DNA of 64,000 nucleotides from an uncultured Bacilli bacterium (GTDB taxonomy: Bacteria; Bacillota_I; Bacilli_A; RF39; UBA660), in assembly GCA_947632595.1 (NCBI GenBank), contig CANRPY010000003.1, positions 1-64,000 of the forward strand, given 5' to 3'. The position numbers and the translations under genes are program-made. The notes beneath the pieces are model-generated. The model did no database searches, was not told the origin of the DNA, and saw nothing but the letters and a program-made list of their open reading frames with translations. Positions 50,373-59,637 of the stretch are shown piece by piece (the stretch's first letter is position 1; every line of letters starts with the position of its first letter).

Positions 50373-50825
50373 ATGATTCATAAATATGAATTTAGTAAAG
50401 GAACTTTAGCAATTGTTCCAAATGATGAAGAAACTAGTTTAGTTTTAGAAGATAAGGAGAGGTATATTGTTCAAGAAAAGCCATTTCGTATTATGGAAGA
50501 TAGTTGTCATTACTTTGGAAGTAGTTATGAAGGAAGAAAAGAGGGAGCTAAGGCTATTTTAGGTGCTGAATATAAAGTACCAATTGTTGTTGAGGATTCT
50601 TCTAATTTGATTGCTTTTCCAACGACATCGCCATATGCTGATGATTGTGCTTGGATTTCTTTAAAAAGAGTCTTCAATATTTATAAGATTGATAACTATC
50701 ACACGAAAATTGTGTTTGATAATCAAGAAGAAATCATTGTTCCATGTTCCTTTCGATCTGTTGAAAATCAACTATCGAGAGCTTCTCGTTTAGATTTAGT
50801 TTTACAAAACCGAAAAAATAGTTAA
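50373..50825 (+). CDS. comK: ComK-family competence transcription factor
   Basis: ComK activates late competence genes in Bacillus. The 150-residue protein matches it along most of its length: KGTLAIVPNDEE, MEDSCHYFGSSYEGRKEGAK, YKVPIVVEDSSNLIAFPTTS, CAWISLKRV and SVENQLSRASRL. The C-terminal 40 or so residues of Bacillus ComK, involved in MecA-ClpC control and multimerisation there, are absent. The ATG at 50373 follows GGGGG. The location between dnaN and recF is unexpected. Whether this bacterium takes up DNA is unknown. Confidence 0.85.
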   Translation: MIHKYEFSKGTLAIVPNDEETSLVLEDKERYIVQEKPFRIMEDSCHYFGSSYEGRKEGAKAILGAEYKVPIVVEDSSNLIAFPTTSPYADDCAWISLKRVFNIYKIDNYHTKIVFDNQEEIIVPCSFRSVENQLSRASRLDLVLQNRKNS

Positions 50826-50839
50826 AAAACTATTTTTTT
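50813..50839 (+). terminator. Terminator of comK
   Basis: AAAAAATAGTT and AACTATTTTTT form an 11-bp stem with a 4-base loop, overlapping the comK stop. Confidence 0.85.
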
Positions 50840-50860
50840 CGTGCTTTAAAAGCTCATATA

Positions 50861-50869
50861 TGGTATAAT
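50861..50869 (+). promoter_or_regulatory. Extended -10 promoter of recF-gyrB-gyrA
   Basis: TGGTATAAT, 46 bases ahead of the leader-peptide start. Confidence 0.6.
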
Positions 50870-50914
50870 ATTACTGTATGTATAGGAATACCACATTAGG
50901 GGATAGGTGAGAGT

Positions 50915-50941
50915 ATGTGTCTTTTAATCGGGTTTAAATGA
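50915..50941 (+). CDS. Eight-residue leader peptide coupled to recF
   Basis: An ATG preceded by AGGTGAGAG opens an eight-codon frame (MCLLIGFK) whose TGA overlaps the recF ATG as ATGA. recF itself has only a poor ribosome site (CGGG), so ribosomes ending the leader probably start recF. It is too short for the ORF track. Function as a coupling device is inferred. Confidence 0.5.
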   Translation: MCLLIGFK

Positions 50942-52050
50942 AAATTAATAAAATAAATCTTGTTCATTTTCGTAATTATTTAAAATTAAATTTATCTTTA
51001 GGTCCTCAAATGAATATTTTTGTTGGGGATAATGCACAAGGAAAGACTAATATTTTAGAAGCAATTACGATTTTAGCACTTACAAAATCACATCGAGTAG
51101 GAACAAGTCCTAATATTATTATGTTTTCTAAGAATAAATGTAGGATTGGTGGGACAGTCCAAAAAGATAAAATTCTTACCAAATTAGATGTGGAAATTAC
51201 TGAAGATACAAAAAAATTAAGTGTGAATCATACGAATATCAAAAAAGTAGCGGATTATTTATCTCATTTAACTATTATTGTATTTACTCCAGATGATTTA
51301 GAGATTATTAAAGGATCTCCTAGTGAGAGAAGAAATTTATTAAATATTCAGTTATGTCAATTATCTAGAGAATATGTAAAAGTTTATAATGAATATAATC
51401 GTTTATTAAAAACTAGAAATGAGTATTTAAAGATTTTATTTCAAAATAGTATTGCAGATACTAATTATTTGGATATTATTACGGATAAGTTAATTGAAAA
51501 AGCTATTTTTATTTATCAAAAAAGAAAAGAGTATCTTGATTTCATTAATTTACATATTAATGAATATTTTCAAAAGATTACAAATGATGATGGTATTCGA
51601 GTTTGTTATCTACCAAATGTTATTTTTGATGATTATGAATATGAGACTATTCGTAAAAAATTAAAGCATACATTTAAGAAAAATTATATGAAAGAACTTA
51701 ATTATGGTATGACAATATATGGTCCACATCGAGATGATTTTGTTTTTGAATATCGTGGAAATGATTTAAAATATTATGGTTCTCAAGGACAACAAAAGGT
51801 AGCAATTTTATCTTTTAAATTATCAGAAATTCCTATTTTTCAAGAGATTACGGGGACTTTACCTGTTTTACTTCTTGATGATATTTTTAGTGAATTAGAT
51901 ATTAAAAAGAGAAATCAACTCCTTAGATTTATTCAAATTGATGGTATTCAAAGTATTATTACTACTACAGATTTGCGAAATATTCAAAAGAAATATATTA
52001 ATCAAGCAAATGTTTATGTTGTAAAAGATGGAAATATAGAAAGAAGGTAA
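50938..52050 (+). CDS. recF: DNA replication and repair protein RecF
   Basis: RecF is an SMC-like ATPase that helps load RecA at gaps. Walker A ([18 protein letters not shown]), the signature region [17 protein letters not shown], and Walker B ([14 protein letters not shown]) are intact across 370 residues. It lies four bases ahead of gyrB in the conserved order. Confidence 0.96.
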   Translation: MKINKINLVHFRNYLKLNLSLGPQMNIFVGDNAQGKTNILEAITILALTKSHRVGTSPNIIMFSKNKCRIGGTVQKDKILTKLDVEITEDTKKLSVNHTNIKKVADYLSHLTIIVFTPDDLEIIKGSPSERRNLLNIQLCQLSREYVKVYNEYNRLLKTRNEYLKILFQNSIADTNYLDIITDKLIEKAIFIYQKRKEYLDFINLHINEYFQKITNDDGIRVCYLPNVIFDDYEYETIRKKLKHTFKKNYMKELNYGMTIYGPHRDDFVFEYRGNDLKYYGSQGQQKVAILSFKLSEIPIFQEITGTLPVLLLDDIFSELDIKKRNQLLRFIQIDGIQSIITTTDLRNIQKKYINQANVYVVKDGNIERR

Positions 52051-52054
52051 GAAT

Positions 52055-53980
52055 ATGGAAGAAAAAGTAAAAAATGATTATGATTCTTCGGCTATACAAG
52101 TCTTAGAAGGGTTAGAAGCTGTTCGAAAAAGACCTGGTATGTATATTGGTACAACTAGTTCTAGAGGACTTCACCATTTAGTTTGGGAGATTGTGGATAA
52201 TTCTATTGATGAGGCATTAGCTGGATATTGTACCCATATCGAAGTAACAATTTGCAAAGATAATAGTATTATTGTAAAAGATGATGGTAGAGGGATTCCT
52301 GTTGATATTCATCCAAAGACTGGTAAAAGTACGGTAGAAACTGTTTATACGGTTCTTCACGCTGGAGGAAAATTTGGTGGTGGAGGATATAAAGTATCTG
52401 GAGGACTTCATGGTGTTGGTGCAAGTGTTGTTAATGCTTTATCTGACTGGTTAGAAGTTAAGGTATATCGTAATGGAAACGTTTATTATCAAAGATATAG
52501 TAATGGTGGACATCCTGATGATGAATTAAAGGTTATTGATCATTGTGATTTAGAAAGAACAGGTACGGTTGTTCATTTCTTACCAGATGATGATATTTTT
52601 ACAGAAACTACTGTTTATGATTATGATATTTTAAAAAATCGTTTAAAAGAATTAGCTTTTTTAAATAAAGGACTTAGAATTTCTTTATATGATGAGAGAG
52701 AAGCAGATAAAAAAGATTCTTTCTGTTATGAAGGTGGACTTGTAGAATATGTACAAATGCTTAATAAAGCAAAGAATCCTATTCATGAGACGATTGTGGA
52801 TATTGATGGTGAAGATAGTGATATTCGTGTAGAAGTAGCTTTACAATATAATGAATCTTATAATGAGAGTATTTATTCTTTTGTTAATAATATTACAACT
52901 CCTGAAGGTGGTACTCATGAAGATGGTGTTAGAAGAGCTTTAACTAGAATTCTTAATAAATATGCTTCTAATGCTGGTATTTTAAAAGAAAAAGATGATC
53001 CATTATCTGGAGAAGATGTACGTGAAGGTTTAACAATGATTATTTCTGTTAAACATCCTAATCCTCAATTTGAAGGACAAACTAAGACTAAATTAGGAAA
53101 TAGTGAAGTTCGTGGAATTGCTGATAAAATCTTTTCTGAGACATTTGAAAGATTTTTAATGGAAAACCCTGATCAAGCTCGTATTATTGTAGATAAAGCT
53201 ATGACTGCTAGTAGGGCAAGAGTTGCTGCTAAAAAAGCACGTGAACTTACTCGTAGAAAGGGAGACTTAGATGTTACGAATTTCTATGGAAAACTTTCTG
53301 ATTGTAAAAGTAAAGATGCAACTGTTTCTGAAATCTTTTTAGTCGAGGGAGATTCTGCTGGAGGATCTGCTATTAAAGGTAGAGATTCTATGACGCAGGC
53401 TATTTTACCTTTACGTGGTAAGATTTTAAACGTAGAAAAAGCAAGACTTGATAGGGCTCTTAGTAATGAAGAAATTCGTACGATTATTACGGCTTTTGGA
53501 ACTGGAATAGGGGAAGAGTTTGATTTATCTAAACTTCGTTATCATAAAATTATTATTATGACAGATGCTGATGTAGATGGTAGTCATATTCGTGTGTTGT
53601 TACTTACTTTATTCTATCGTTTCTTCCGTCCTATTGTTGAAGCTGGACATGTTTATGCTGCTCAACCGCCATTATTTTGTATAAAACATGGAAAAACGAT
53701 TAAATATGTTCTTAATGAAGAAGAAAGAGATGAGTATCTTGCTACTTTATCTCCTAATACCAAATATGATATTGCTCGTATGAAAGGTTTAGGAGAGATG
53801 GATGCAGAAGAGTTAAATGAAACGACTATGGATATTCATAAACGTGTATTAAGACAAATTACTGTAGATGATGCTATGGCAGCAGATGAGGTTTTCTCTA
53901 AGTTGATGGGTGAAGAAGTTGAACCTAGACGAGAGTTTATTGAAACGAATGCAACTTATGTTGAAAACTTAGATGTTTAG
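52055..53980 (+). CDS. gyrB: DNA gyrase subunit B
   Basis: GyrB supplies ATPase and TOPRIM functions for negative supercoiling. The GHKL ATP site ([47 protein letters not shown]) and TOPRIM motifs ([37 protein letters not shown]) are complete in 641 residues. AAGGTAAG precedes the ATG. Confidence 0.97.
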   Translation: MEEKVKNDYDSSAIQVLEGLEAVRKRPGMYIGTTSSRGLHHLVWEIVDNSIDEALAGYCTHIEVTICKDNSIIVKDDGRGIPVDIHPKTGKSTVETVYTVLHAGGKFGGGGYKVSGGLHGVGASVVNALSDWLEVKVYRNGNVYYQRYSNGGHPDDELKVIDHCDLERTGTVVHFLPDDDIFTETTVYDYDILKNRLKELAFLNKGLRISLYDEREADKKDSFCYEGGLVEYVQMLNKAKNPIHETIVDIDGEDSDIRVEVALQYNESYNESIYSFVNNITTPEGGTHEDGVRRALTRILNKYASNAGILKEKDDPLSGEDVREGLTMIISVKHPNPQFEGQTKTKLGNSEVRGIADKIFSETFERFLMENPDQARIIVDKAMTASRARVAAKKARELTRRKGDLDVTNFYGKLSDCKSKDATVSEIFLVEGDSAGGSAIKGRDSMTQAILPLRGKILNVEKARLDRALSNEEIRTIITAFGTGIGEEFDLSKLRYHKIIIMTDADVDGSHIRVLLLTLFYRFFRPIVEAGHVYAAQPPLFCIKHGKTIKYVLNEEERDEYLATLSPNTKYDIARMKGLGEMDAEELNETTMDIHKRVLRQITVDDAMAADEVFSKLMGEEVEPRREFIETNATYVENLDV

Positions 53981-53989
53981 GAGGTTTAT

Positions 53990-56515
53990 ATGGATCGATT
54001 AGAAAAAAATAATATTGTTAAAGAAGTCCAAGATTCCTTTTTGGAATATTCAATGAGTGTTATTGTTGCTCGTGCTTTACCTGATCTTAGAGATGGTTTA
54101 AAGCCTGTTCATAGACGTATTTTATACTCTATGTTTGAATCTTGTTATACTCCTGATAAACCGCATAAAAAGAGTGCTAGAATTGTTGGAGATGTTATGG
54201 GTAAATATCACCCACATGGAGATTCTTCTATCTATGAAGCTATGGTTCGTATGGCTCAAGATTTTTCTTACCGTTATATGTTAGTTGATGGACATGGTAA
54301 TTTTGGTAATATAGAAGGTTATGGGGCTGCTGCTATGCGTTATACTGAGTCTCGTCTTTCTAAGATATCTTTGGAATTGCTTCGAAATATCAATAAAGAT
54401 ACGGTTAATTTTATTCCTAACTTTGATGAGAGTGAAAGAGAACCTGAAGTTTTACCTTCTAGATTTCCTAATATTTTAGTAAATGGTACAACGGGTATTG
54501 CTGTTGGTATGGCAACGAATATTCCTCCTCATAACTTAGGGGAAGTCATTGATGGTTGTGTTGCTTATATTGATAATCCTGATATTACTTTAGATGAAAT
54601 GATGAAGTATATTAAAGGTCCTGATTTCCCTACTGGTGCTATTATTCTTGGAAATAGTGGTATTAGACAAGCTTATGAAACGGGTAGGGGAACTATTACG
54701 ATACGTAGTAAGGCTACTATAGAGGAATCTAATGGCAAACAATGTATTGTTATTGATGAGGTTCCTTATGGTGTTAATACTTTAGAGTTAAAAAATAAAG
54801 TTGCTGAACTTGTTCATAATAAAATTATTGATGGAATTGCGGATTATCATTCTGATTTAAAAGATGGAATTAAAATTACAATTACTTTAAAAAAGGATGC
54901 GAATGCTCAAGTTGTTTTAAATAAGTTATATAAACATACGCAATTTCAAACAACTTATGGTATTATCTTTTTAATGCTTGATCAAGGAGTTCCTAAAACT
55001 CTTGGTTTAAAAGATATTATTGTTAAGTATATTGATTATCAAAAAGAAATTATTATTCGTAGAACACGCTTTGATTTAGATGTTGCGGAAAAAAGAGTTC
55101 ATATTTTAGAGGGTTTAAAGATTGCTCTTGATAATATTGATGCTGTTATTAAAATTATTCGTGGTGCTGATTCTGATGATGAAGCTCGTGATGGTTTGAT
55201 GAAGAACTTTGGTCTTACGGATGTTCAAGCAAATGCTATTCTTGAGATGAAATTACGTCGTTTAACGGGCTTAGAGCGTGAAAAGATTGAAAGTGAACTA
55301 AATGACTTGTTAAAGTTAATTGAAGAATTAAAGGCTATTTTAGCTAGTGATCAGAAGATATTAGAAGTTATTAAAAATGAATTATTAGAAATTAAACAAA
55401 AATATGGTGATGAGAGACGTACTCATATTGATATGACTGCTATTGAGTATATTGAAGATGAGTCTTTGATTCCTGAGGAAGATATCATTATTAATCTTAC
55501 TAAGAATGGTTATATTAAACGTTTAAGAACCGATACTTATAAGACACAAAATCGTGGTGGTGTAGGTATTAAAGGTATGTCTACTAACGAAGAAGACTTT
55601 GTGGAAAGAATTTTATCGATGAGTACCCATGATTATCTATTATTCTTCTCGAATCGTGGTAGAGTCTATCGAATGAAGGGTTATGAGGTTCCTGAATTTT
55701 CTAGACAATCTAAAGGAATTCCTGTTATTAATTTATTGCCACTTGAAAAAGATGAGAACATTCGTTCGATATTGAGTGTTAAACCGAATGATGGATTTAC
55801 TAAATATTTATTATTTGTTACGAAGAATGGTATTGTTAAACGTACTGCTATTGAAGAGTTTGATAACATTCGTAAGAGTGGTAAAATTGCTATTGTTTTA
55901 AGGGAAGATGACGAATTAATTACTGTTAAAAAGACCTGTGGAAAAAATGAAATTGTCATTGGTGCAAGTAATGGACGTATGGTTCGATTTGATGAAAATG
56001 AGATTCGAAGCATGGGTCGTAGCAGTTCTGGTGTTAAGGGTATTGAACTAGAAGGTGCTATTGTTGTTGGTGCTGATGCTGTGGAATCTGGCCATATGGT
56101 ATTAATTGTTACAGCTAATGGTTATGGAAAGAAATCTTATATTGATGAGTATCGTTTAACTCATCGTGGTAGCAAAGGTGTTAAGGCATACAATGTCACA
56201 GACAAGAATGGTATTTTGGTATCTCTTAAGTGTTTTAATCCTGATGCTTTATTAGATCTTATCTTAATGACAGATAGTGGTACTATTATTAAACTTCCTC
56301 TTGATCAAGTTTCTACGTTAAAGAGAGCTACTCAAGGTGTTCGGTTAATGAATTTAAAGGATGAACAAAAAGTTTCCACTGTTGCTTTGGTAGAAAAGGA
56401 TAAGAACGAAGAAGAATCCACAGAAAATGTGGAGGATTCTGATAATGAATTTCAATCAGATGAAAATAATCACAATGACATTGCTGATGAAGAAACAAAA
56501 GAGGAAAATGAATAA
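53990..56515 (+). CDS. gyrA: DNA gyrase subunit A
   Basis: GyrA cuts and reseals DNA. The catalytic Tyr sits in [14 protein letters not shown]. The quinolone-determining region reads [19 protein letters not shown], with Ser and Glu at the usual sensitive positions. A GyrA-box ([10 protein letters not shown]) in the C-terminal wrapping domain identifies it as GyrA rather than ParC. The acidic tail is long. AGGAGG precedes the ATG; two terminators follow. Confidence 0.97.
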   Translation: MDRLEKNNIVKEVQDSFLEYSMSVIVARALPDLRDGLKPVHRRILYSMFESCYTPDKPHKKSARIVGDVMGKYHPHGDSSIYEAMVRMAQDFSYRYMLVDGHGNFGNIEGYGAAAMRYTESRLSKISLELLRNINKDTVNFIPNFDESEREPEVLPSRFPNILVNGTTGIAVGMATNIPPHNLGEVIDGCVAYIDNPDITLDEMMKYIKGPDFPTGAIILGNSGIRQAYETGRGTITIRSKATIEESNGKQCIVIDEVPYGVNTLELKNKVAELVHNKIIDGIADYHSDLKDGIKITITLKKDANAQVVLNKLYKHTQFQTTYGIIFLMLDQGVPKTLGLKDIIVKYIDYQKEIIIRRTRFDLDVAEKRVHILEGLKIALDNIDAVIKIIRGADSDDEARDGLMKNFGLTDVQANAILEMKLRRLTGLEREKIESELNDLLKLIEELKAILASDQKILEVIKNELLEIKQKYGDERRTHIDMTAIEYIEDESLIPEEDIIINLTKNGYIKRLRTDTYKTQNRGGVGIKGMSTNEEDFVERILSMSTHDYLLFFSNRGRVYRMKGYEVPEFSRQSKGIPVINLLPLEKDENIRSILSVKPNDGFTKYLLFVTKNGIVKRTAIEEFDNIRKSGKIAIVLREDDELITVKKTCGKNEIVIGASNGRMVRFDENEIRSMGRSSSGVKGIELEGAIVVGADAVESGHMVLIVTANGYGKKSYIDEYRLTHRGSKGVKAYNVTDKNGILVSLKCFNPDALLDLILMTDSGTIIKLPLDQVSTLKRATQGVRLMNLKDEQKVSTVALVEKDKNEEESTENVEDSDNEFQSDENNHNDIADEETKEENE

Positions 56516-56535
56516 TTTTCCTCTTTTCTTTTTTA
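56501..56535 (+). terminator. First terminator after gyrA
   Basis: GAGGAAAAT and ATTTTCCTC form a 9-bp stem with a 5-base loop, followed by T-rich sequence; it overlaps the stop codon. Confidence 0.85.
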
Positions 56536-56540
56536 TATTT

Positions 56541-56566
56541 AAAGGTCTAATTTAGGCCTTTTTTTG
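56541..56566 (+). terminator. Second terminator after gyrA
   Basis: AAAGGTCTA and TAGGCCTTT pair over 9 bp (one T-G) with a 3-base loop, followed by Ts. Confidence 0.8.
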
Positions 56567-56587
56567 ATATTAAAGGGAATTGTTACC

Positions 56588-56596
56588 TGTGGATAA
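56588..56596 (+). promoter_or_regulatory. DnaA box in the gyrA-SRP RNA spacer
   Basis: Perfect TGTGGATAA. Others in this spacer are at 56866 (perfect TTATCCACA) and 56929 (TTATCCACT). Confidence 0.65.
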
Positions 56597-56617
56597 AATG
56601 TTTTTGTTGTGAAAAAT

Positions 56618-56631
56618 ATTTCCCGGGAAAT
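56618..56631 (+). other. Noc-binding site (NBS) 1
   Basis: ATTTCCCGGGAAAT, identical to the published B. subtilis NBS consensus as I recall it, and perfectly palindromic. Noc is encoded in this window. Confidence 0.85.
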
Positions 56632-56640
56632 AATTTTTAG

Positions 56641-56656
56641 TGTTTCACGTGGAACT
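56641..56656 (+). other. parS site 1 (14 of 16)
   Basis: TGTTTCACGTGGAACT compared with the consensus TGTTTCACGTGAAACA; nine bases from NBS 1. Confidence 0.8.
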
Positions 56657-56675
56657 AATAGAGTGTTTGGGAAAT

Positions 56676-56689
56676 ATTTCCCGGGAAAT
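56676..56689 (+). other. Noc-binding site (NBS) 2
   Basis: Second perfect ATTTCCCGGGAAAT, 58 bases from the first and 19 bases beyond parS 1. Confidence 0.85.
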
Positions 56690-56733
56690 AAAATTTTATT
56701 TTTCAACTAATTTTGTGTATTTTAAAATTCTTA

Positions 56734-56749
56734 TGTTTCACGTGAAACT
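56734..56749 (+). other. parS site 2 (15 of 16)
   Basis: TGTTTCACGTGAAACT, one mismatch in the last base of the consensus. Confidence 0.9.
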
Positions 56750-56848
56750 TTTTTCCACAAAAAATGTTAATTTCTATTTAATTTACTTTTCTATCATTTT
56801 TATTTTTTCTTCTTTTTTTTGCTAAAAAGCGATTTTAGTTTATTCATT

Positions 56849-56864
56849 TGTTTCACGTGAAACA
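56849..56864 (+). other. parS site 3 (16 of 16)
   Basis: TGTTTCACGTGAAACA, a perfect parS; a perfect DnaA box (56866-56874) begins two bases later. Confidence 0.95.
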
Positions 56865-56956
56865 TTTATCCACAATTTTTGTTTATAATTAGATTTTTTT
56901 CTCTTTTTTATTCACAAATATTTACTTTTTATCCACTTTATAATAAAATAATAAAC

Positions 56957-57027
56957 GTGCAATGAAAGTGATTGAACCAGGTCAGGATCGGGAGATAGCA
57001 GCCTTAAGGTCCGCCTTTCATGTGCAC
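56957..57027 (+). ncRNA. ffs: Signal recognition particle RNA, small bacterial type
   Basis: The RNA of about 71 bases folds into one hairpin: GTGCA and ATGAAAG at the 5' end pair with CTTTCAT and GTGCAC at the 3' end. The tip contains the Ffh-binding region (GGTCAGGATCGGGAGATAGC followed by AGCC). A T-rich stretch follows as terminator, and TATAAT at 56939 is a likely -10. It precedes tadA-dnaX, close to the scr position in Bacillus. The form lacks an Alu domain. Confidence 0.85.
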
Positions 57028-57050
57028 TTTTTCTATTTATGGAGGAATTT

Positions 57051-57500
57051 ATGGATAAACAGTACTTTTCTGTTGCTTTTCTTGAAGCAAAGAAAGCTTT
57101 TGAACAAGATGAAGTTCCAATTGGAGCTGTTATTGTGAAAGATGGCAATATTTTAGCTTCTGCACATAATCAAAAAGAAAAAGATTGTTGTTGCACTTCT
57201 CATGCAGAGATTTTAGCAATTCAACAAGCTTCTTCTAAATTACATAATTGGAGACTTGAAGATTGTGATTTATATGTTACTTTGGATCCTTGTCCTATGT
57301 GTGCAAGTGCGATAAAACAAGCAAGAATTCGTAATGTCTATTCTTGTTTAAACAATAACGACTTTCATAATCTTGAGTTAATTCAATCTATTTTTCAAAC
57401 AGATTCTGTTAATCCTGAAGTACATTTTGAATCTAATTTAGAAGTTCAAAAAGGAAAAGAAATCTTAAGTGAGTTCTTTAAAAAGCAAAGAAAACGTTAA
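57051..57500 (+). CDS. tadA: tRNA adenosine-34 deaminase
   Basis: TadA converts A34 to inosine in tRNA-Arg(ACG). Zinc motifs are SHAEILAI and PCPMCASAIKQARI. The start at 57051 is five bases behind GGAGG, dropping four ORF-track residues. A segment after the active site (CLNNNDFHNLEL) replaces the usual DPKAGA-like stretch and shares a 19-base DNA string with the dnaX repeats. Length (149 residues) is normal. Confidence 0.92.
   Translation: MDKQYFSVAFLEAKKAFEQDEVPIGAVIVKDGNILASAHNQKEKDCCCTSHAEILAIQQASSKLHNWRLEDCDLYVTLDPCPMCASAIKQARIRNVYSCLNNNDFHNLELIQSIFQTDSVNPEVHFESNLEVQKGKEILSEFFKKQRKR
57347..57365 (+). repeat. 19-mer in tadA shared with dnaX repeats
   Basis: TTTAAACAATAACGACTTT, identical to copies at 58707, 58761 and 58815, all coding LNNNDF in the same frame. 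Confidence 0.9.
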
Positions 57501-57546
57501 TTTCTTTGCTTTTATGTTATAATAAATCATGAATGGGAGGTTTCTT

Positions 57547-59325
57547 ATGTATCATGCTTTATATCGTAAATATCGTCCTTCTGATTTTGATTCTGTTGTT
57601 GGACAGGACGCTATTATTAAAACATTAAAAAATTCTATTAAAAATCATAATTTTTCACATGCCTATATGTTTTTTGGTCCACGTGGAACTGGTAAAACAA
57701 CGGTTTCTAAAATTTTTGCAAGAAACGTGAATTGCTTGTCTCCTGTTGATGGAATTGCGTGTCAAAAATGTGAAGCTTGTCAAGTTTCTTTTTCACATGA
57801 TTGTATTGATATTATTGAGATTGATGCTGCTTCTAATAATGGTGTTAATGAGATTCGGGAATTAAGAAATAATGTTAATTTGGTTCCTAGTTCCTTACAT
57901 TATAAGGTTTATATTGTTGATGAAGTTCATATGCTTTCGGATGCTGCATTTAATGCCTTACTTAAGACTTTAGAGGAACCACCTGAACATATTATCTTTA
58001 TTCTTGCTACTACAGATCCTCAAAAGGTACCTGAAACGATTATTTCCCGTTGTCAATGTTTCTCTTTTAAAAGAATTTCTAATGAAATGATTCGAAAAAG
58101 ATTAGAATATGTTTGTAAAGAAGAAAAAATTAAAATTGAAGATTCTGTTTTAGATCGTATTGCAGTTATGTCCGATGGTGGATTACGAGATGCTTTGGGT
58201 TTACTTGATAAAATGGTTTCGTATACAAACGATAAAATTACTTTAGAAGATTTCAATGAAGTGAATGGTATTTTATCAGATGATGATTTATATCAATTTA
58301 TTTCCCATGTTATAAATGGTTATATTCAAGAGGTTTTATCTGATATTTCTAATTTTAATAACAGTGGAAAAAATCTTATTCAAATTATGATTCAGTTAGC
58401 TGATTTTGTTCGTAATATGATTGTGGACTCTTATTTGTCTCATAAAGAATGTTCTTTTGATCTTGATTTTCTTCAAGAATTTGAAAATCAATTAAATGAT
58501 AAAATGTTTGATATTAAAAAGAGTAGCAATACCAAAGTTTTTATTGAGATGTTTTTATTAAAGTTTATTAATGATATTATTTTGCATCATTCTGTTCATA
58601 ATGTGGTTGTGGAAAAAAACAATTCATTAGATGTTCCAGTTAAAACTTCTAGTGTCGTTCCTAAAGATACTCTATCACAAAAAGAATCTATTGAAAGTAA
58701 AAGTGATTTAAACAATAACGACTTTTCTGATAAAAGTGATGATGTCGTTAGTGAAAGTGGTTTAAACAATAACGACTTTTCTGAAAAAAATGAAGATGTT
58801 GTTAGTGAAAGCAATTTAAACAATAACGACTTTTCTAATTTTGTTCCAAAAGTTTTGAATTTATCTGAAATTATGGATGTTCGTATTAATAATACTATGG
58901 CGACTGCAGATAAGAATTTATTGAAGTTAGAACTTAATAATTTTGATTTACTTAGAGATTATTCTTTTGATCAAGAAATAGGGTATTTGGTCAATTCTAT
59001 CCTTGATTCTAAGATAAGAGCTGTTGGTCCTGATTATCTAATTATTTCTTATGATAGTGATGCCAGTGTTGAACAAAATCTTGCTCAATTATTTAAACTT
59101 AATGAGGTATATTCTTCTATTACAAATTCTAATAAGAAACTTGCAATCGTTTCTGATGATAAATGGGATCAAATTAGGAATGAATATATTGAAAATTTAA
59201 AAAATAAAGTAAAATATGAACTGAAGGAAGAACCTGAAGTTATCTTGGAAGAAATTAAGAATGATGATATAATATCTAGTAGTGCGATATCTTTATTTGG
59301 TAAAGATATTGTAGAAATTGAGTAA
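57547..59325 (+). CDS. dnaX: DNA polymerase III gamma/tau subunit
   Basis: DnaX drives the clamp loader. Walker A (MFFGPRGTGKTTVSKIFA), a four-Cys zinc module (NCLSPVDGIACQKCEACQ), Walker B (VYIVDEVHMLS) and sensor SRC are present. Between the AAA+ core and the C-terminal domain lies a disordered linker with a tandem 18-residue repeat (about residues 388-430). The start at 57547 is six bases behind GGGAGG. At 592 residues it is a tau-type product. Confidence 0.95.
   Translation: MYHALYRKYRPSDFDSVVGQDAIIKTLKNSIKNHNFSHAYMFFGPRGTGKTTVSKIFARNVNCLSPVDGIACQKCEACQVSFSHDCIDIIEIDAASNNGVNEIRELRNNVNLVPSSLHYKVYIVDEVHMLSDAAFNALLKTLEEPPEHIIFILATTDPQKVPETIISRCQCFSFKRISNEMIRKRLEYVCKEEKIKIEDSVLDRIAVMSDGGLRDALGLLDKMVSYTNDKITLEDFNEVNGILSDDDLYQFISHVINGYIQEVLSDISNFNNSGKNLIQIMIQLADFVRNMIVDSYLSHKECSFDLDFLQEFENQLNDKMFDIKKSSNTKVFIEMFLLKFINDIILHHSVHNVVVEKNNSLDVPVKTSSVVPKDTLSQKESIESKSDLNNNDFSDKSDDVVSESGLNNNDFSEKNEDVVSESNLNNNDFSNFVPKVLNLSEIMDVRINNTMATADKNLLKLELNNFDLLRDYSFDQEIGYLVNSILDSKIRAVGPDYLIISYDSDASVEQNLAQLFKLNEVYSSITNSNKKLAIVSDDKWDQIRNEYIENLKNKVKYELKEEPEVILEEIKNDDIISSSAISLFGKDIVEIE
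58707..58833 (+). repeat. 54-bp tandem repeat in dnaX (about 2.4 units)
   Basis: The 19-mer TTTAAACAATAACGACTTT recurs at 58707, 58761 and 58815, a period of exactly 54 bases or 18 codons. The unit encodes LNNNDFSxKxxDVVSESx. It lies in the linker region of DnaX. Confidence 0.92.
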
Positions 59326-59339
59326 AAGGAGAAATGTAT

Positions 59340-59636
59340 ATGAATATGCAAGCTATGTTAAAGCAAGCTCAAGCTTTACAAAAAGATATGATGAAAGTAA
59401 AAGAGGAGATTGACCAAACAGATTTTGTTGGAGAAAGTTCTCTTGTAAAAGTTACTATGAAAGGTACAAAAGAAGTTACTAAAGTTGAGATTCAAGCAGA
59501 AGATAGTATGGATAAAGATGATATCGAAATGCTTCAAGATATGATTGTTGTGGCTATTAATGATGCTAATAAAAAAGTAGATAAAATGATGGAATCTAAA
59601 ATGAGCAAATTTGGTAATATTCCAGGTCTATTCTAA
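59340..59636 (+). CDS. ybaB: YbaB/EbfC-family nucleoid-associated protein
   Basis: The 98-residue protein has the YbaB pattern: a long N-terminal helix (NMQAMLKQAQALQKDMMKVK), then VKVTMKGTKEVTKVEIQ, and a C-terminal helix ending MSKFGNIPGLF. It binds DNA as a dimer and nearly always lies between dnaX and recR. The start at 59340 is eight bases behind AAGGAG; the first ATG is too close. Confidence 0.94.
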   Translation: MNMQAMLKQAQALQKDMMKVKEEIDQTDFVGESSLVKVTMKGTKEVTKVEIQAEDSMDKDDIEMLQDMIVVAINDANKKVDKMMESKMSKFGNIPGLF

Positions 59637-59637
59637 G

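Noticed and set aside
57676-57691. TGGTCCACGTGGAACT in dnaX as a further parS
   Set aside because: Only 12 of 16 positions match and the sequence encodes the conserved GPRGTG of Walker A, which explains it.
58596-58823. Repetitive minus-strand ORF with SEKSLLFKPLSLTTSS units
   Set aside because: It is the antisense shadow of the dnaX tandem repeat.
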